Assembly: GCA_029062865.1 (NCBI GenBank)
Contig: JAIDPG010000131.1
Span: 1-5,746 of the forward strand
DNA: 5,746 nt
Direction of reading: 5' to 3'
Origin: Oscillospiraceae bacterium
GTDB taxonomy: Bacteria; Bacillota; Clostridia; Oscillospirales; Ruminococcaceae
Below, piece after piece: positions 4,990-5,746 of this stretch (positions within the stretch are counted from its first letter, which is position 1; the number at the start of each line of letters is the position of its first letter). The notes under the pieces were generated by a model. That model did no database searches, was not told the origin of the DNA, and worked only from the letters and a program-made list of their open reading frames with translations. Made by a program: the position numbers and the translations under genes.

Positions 4990-5746
4990 ATGAACTACAT
5001 TATTCTCGATCTGGAATGGAACCAGGCGATAAGCGCGGCGCGGATGATACGCACGCCTATAATGCTGCACGGCGAGATAATCCAGATAGGCGCGATAAAA
5101 ACGGACGATAAGTTCAACCTGCTTGACAAAATCAAGCTGAACGTCCGCCCGAGGTATTACAAAATAATGAACCCTCACGTCGAAAAGCTCACGGGGATAA
5201 CGCAGGCGCAGCTGCGCATAGGGGAGACGTTCCCGCAGGCGTTCAAGCGCTTTCGCGCGTGGTGCGGCGAGGAGTTTCGGTTCATTACGTGGGGCTTTGA
5301 CGACCTCGGCGTGTTGTCGGACAATCTCGCGCTCCACGGGCTCGACCCGAGCTTCGGCAGTGATTTTATCAATCTCCAGCTGATCTACAATCGCCAGACA
5401 AACGCCGAGCACCTGCAGTGCGCGCTCGCGGCTGCGGCGGAGAGCCTGGAGATACCGATAGATGTGCAGGTGCACGACGCGTTCAATGACGCGTTCCTTA
5501 CCTACGAGCTCTGCCGGAAGCTCGATATGGCGCTTGGGCTCGCGGAATACGCGGAGTACGTCGCGGCGATACCCACGCCGCTGTTCAAGGACGCGGTGAC
5601 GGACGTTGACGATCTCAAGAAAATGACGTTCAACAGTCGAGTCGTCGAAAGTCGGTGGCCCAAATGCGTGGGGAAATTAAAGCCGCGGCAATGGCTGTTC
5701 AGCAGCGGAAAAAGCTGCAAGACGATTTCAAGCTGTGAAGCGGACG
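4990..5746 (+). CDS. DEDDh-family 3'-5' exonuclease (DnaQ/Eri1/KapD-like), 3'-partial
   Basis: The frame is open from the ATG at 4990 to the right edge (252 full codons). It begins MNYIILDLEWNQ, giving the ExoI motif D7-x-E9. WGFDDLGVLSDN (101-112) gives ExoII with D104 (or D105), and HDAFNDA (162-168) gives ExoIII with H162 and D167, so all DEDDh metal and catalytic residues are present. LHGEIIQIGAIK and HVEKLTGIT are also typical of this branch. Such enzymes remove nucleotides from 3' ends of RNA or single-stranded DNA; B. subtilis KapD is a relative. Which substrate applies is not visible. After about residue 220 there are cysteines at 226, 243 and 249, possibly the start of a C-terminal metal-binding segment that continues off the window. 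The gene starts 17 nt after the orphan's stop, with only a weak AGAAAG-like ribosome binding site. Confidence 0.9.
   Translation, partial: MNYIILDLEWNQAISAARMIRTPIMLHGEIIQIGAIKTDDKFNLLDKIKLNVRPRYYKIMNPHVEKLTGITQAQLRIGETFPQAFKRFRAWCGEEFRFITWGFDDLGVLSDNLALHGLDPSFGSDFINLQLIYNRQTNAEHLQCALAAAAESLEIPIDVQVHDAFNDAFLTYELCRKLDMALGLAEYAEYVAAIPTPLFKDAVTDVDDLKKMTFNSRVVESRWPKCVGKLKPRQWLFSSGKSCKTISSCEAD

Noticed and set aside
5619..5735. A second frame near the right end reading NDVQQSSRRKSV and on to a stop as ...QQRKKLQDDFKL, which looks protein-like and could suggest a frameshift in the exonuclease
   Set aside because: The main frame stays open to the edge, keeps G/C-rich third positions and yields a plausible WPKC...C tail. 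The other frame lacks a ribosome binding site and a known match. A frameshift here cannot be shown without the downstream sequence.

Overview
The window looks like a stretch of chromosome from a Gram-positive anaerobe of the Clostridia (Bacillota), perhaps an Oscillospirales/Ruminococcus-type gut bacterium. This is inferred from protein flavour: a Clostridia-style O-acetylhomoserine sulfhydrylase, a YkpA/YbiT-like ABC-F protein, an Eri1/KapD-like exonuclease, AGGAG-type ribosome binding sites and a moderately high GC content. No rRNA or other decisive marker is present, so the genus is not established.

All seven genes lie on the + strand, separated by 11 to 78 nt, so they could be transcribed together. 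In order they are: a CPBP-family membrane protease (40-696, frame open to the left edge); a small lipoprotein of unknown function (718-1281); metY (1308-2573); an 83-residue CxxC...CxxC zinc-ribbon-like protein (2652-2903); an ABC-F ATPase starting at a TTG (2915-4528); a 140-residue orphan (4550-4972); and a DEDDh 3'-5' exonuclease running off the right edge (4990-5746). I see no tRNA, rRNA, CRISPR array, insertion sequence or convincing rho-independent terminator. There is no gene-free stretch over 300 bases; the longest gap is 78 nt (2574-2651).

Two points stand out. First, bases 1-48 match the 5' part of metY (1332-1379) at 42 of 48 positions, in the same reading frame, and run without a stop into the CPBP protease. 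The protease therefore appears to sit behind, or be fused to, a second diverged copy of the metY start region, and the protease-lipoprotein pair is bracketed by two metY starts. Second, the ABC-F protein has one canonical ATP site, while every recognisable element of the other is altered: Walker A2 lacks its lysine, Walker B2 has Arg for the catalytic Glu, and the paired signature 1 is LTGNE.

Functionally this is a mosaic rather than one pathway. metY makes homocysteine from O-acetylhomoserine and sulfide. The zinc-ribbon protein and ABC-F protein are tightly coupled and may act together at the ribosome. The exonuclease is probably an RNA or DNA trimming enzyme. The lipoprotein and the 140-residue orphan are visibly more AT-rich (about 40% and 43% GC by hand count) than metY and look like accessory genes. 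I do not see strong evidence for a complete new defence or mobile system.
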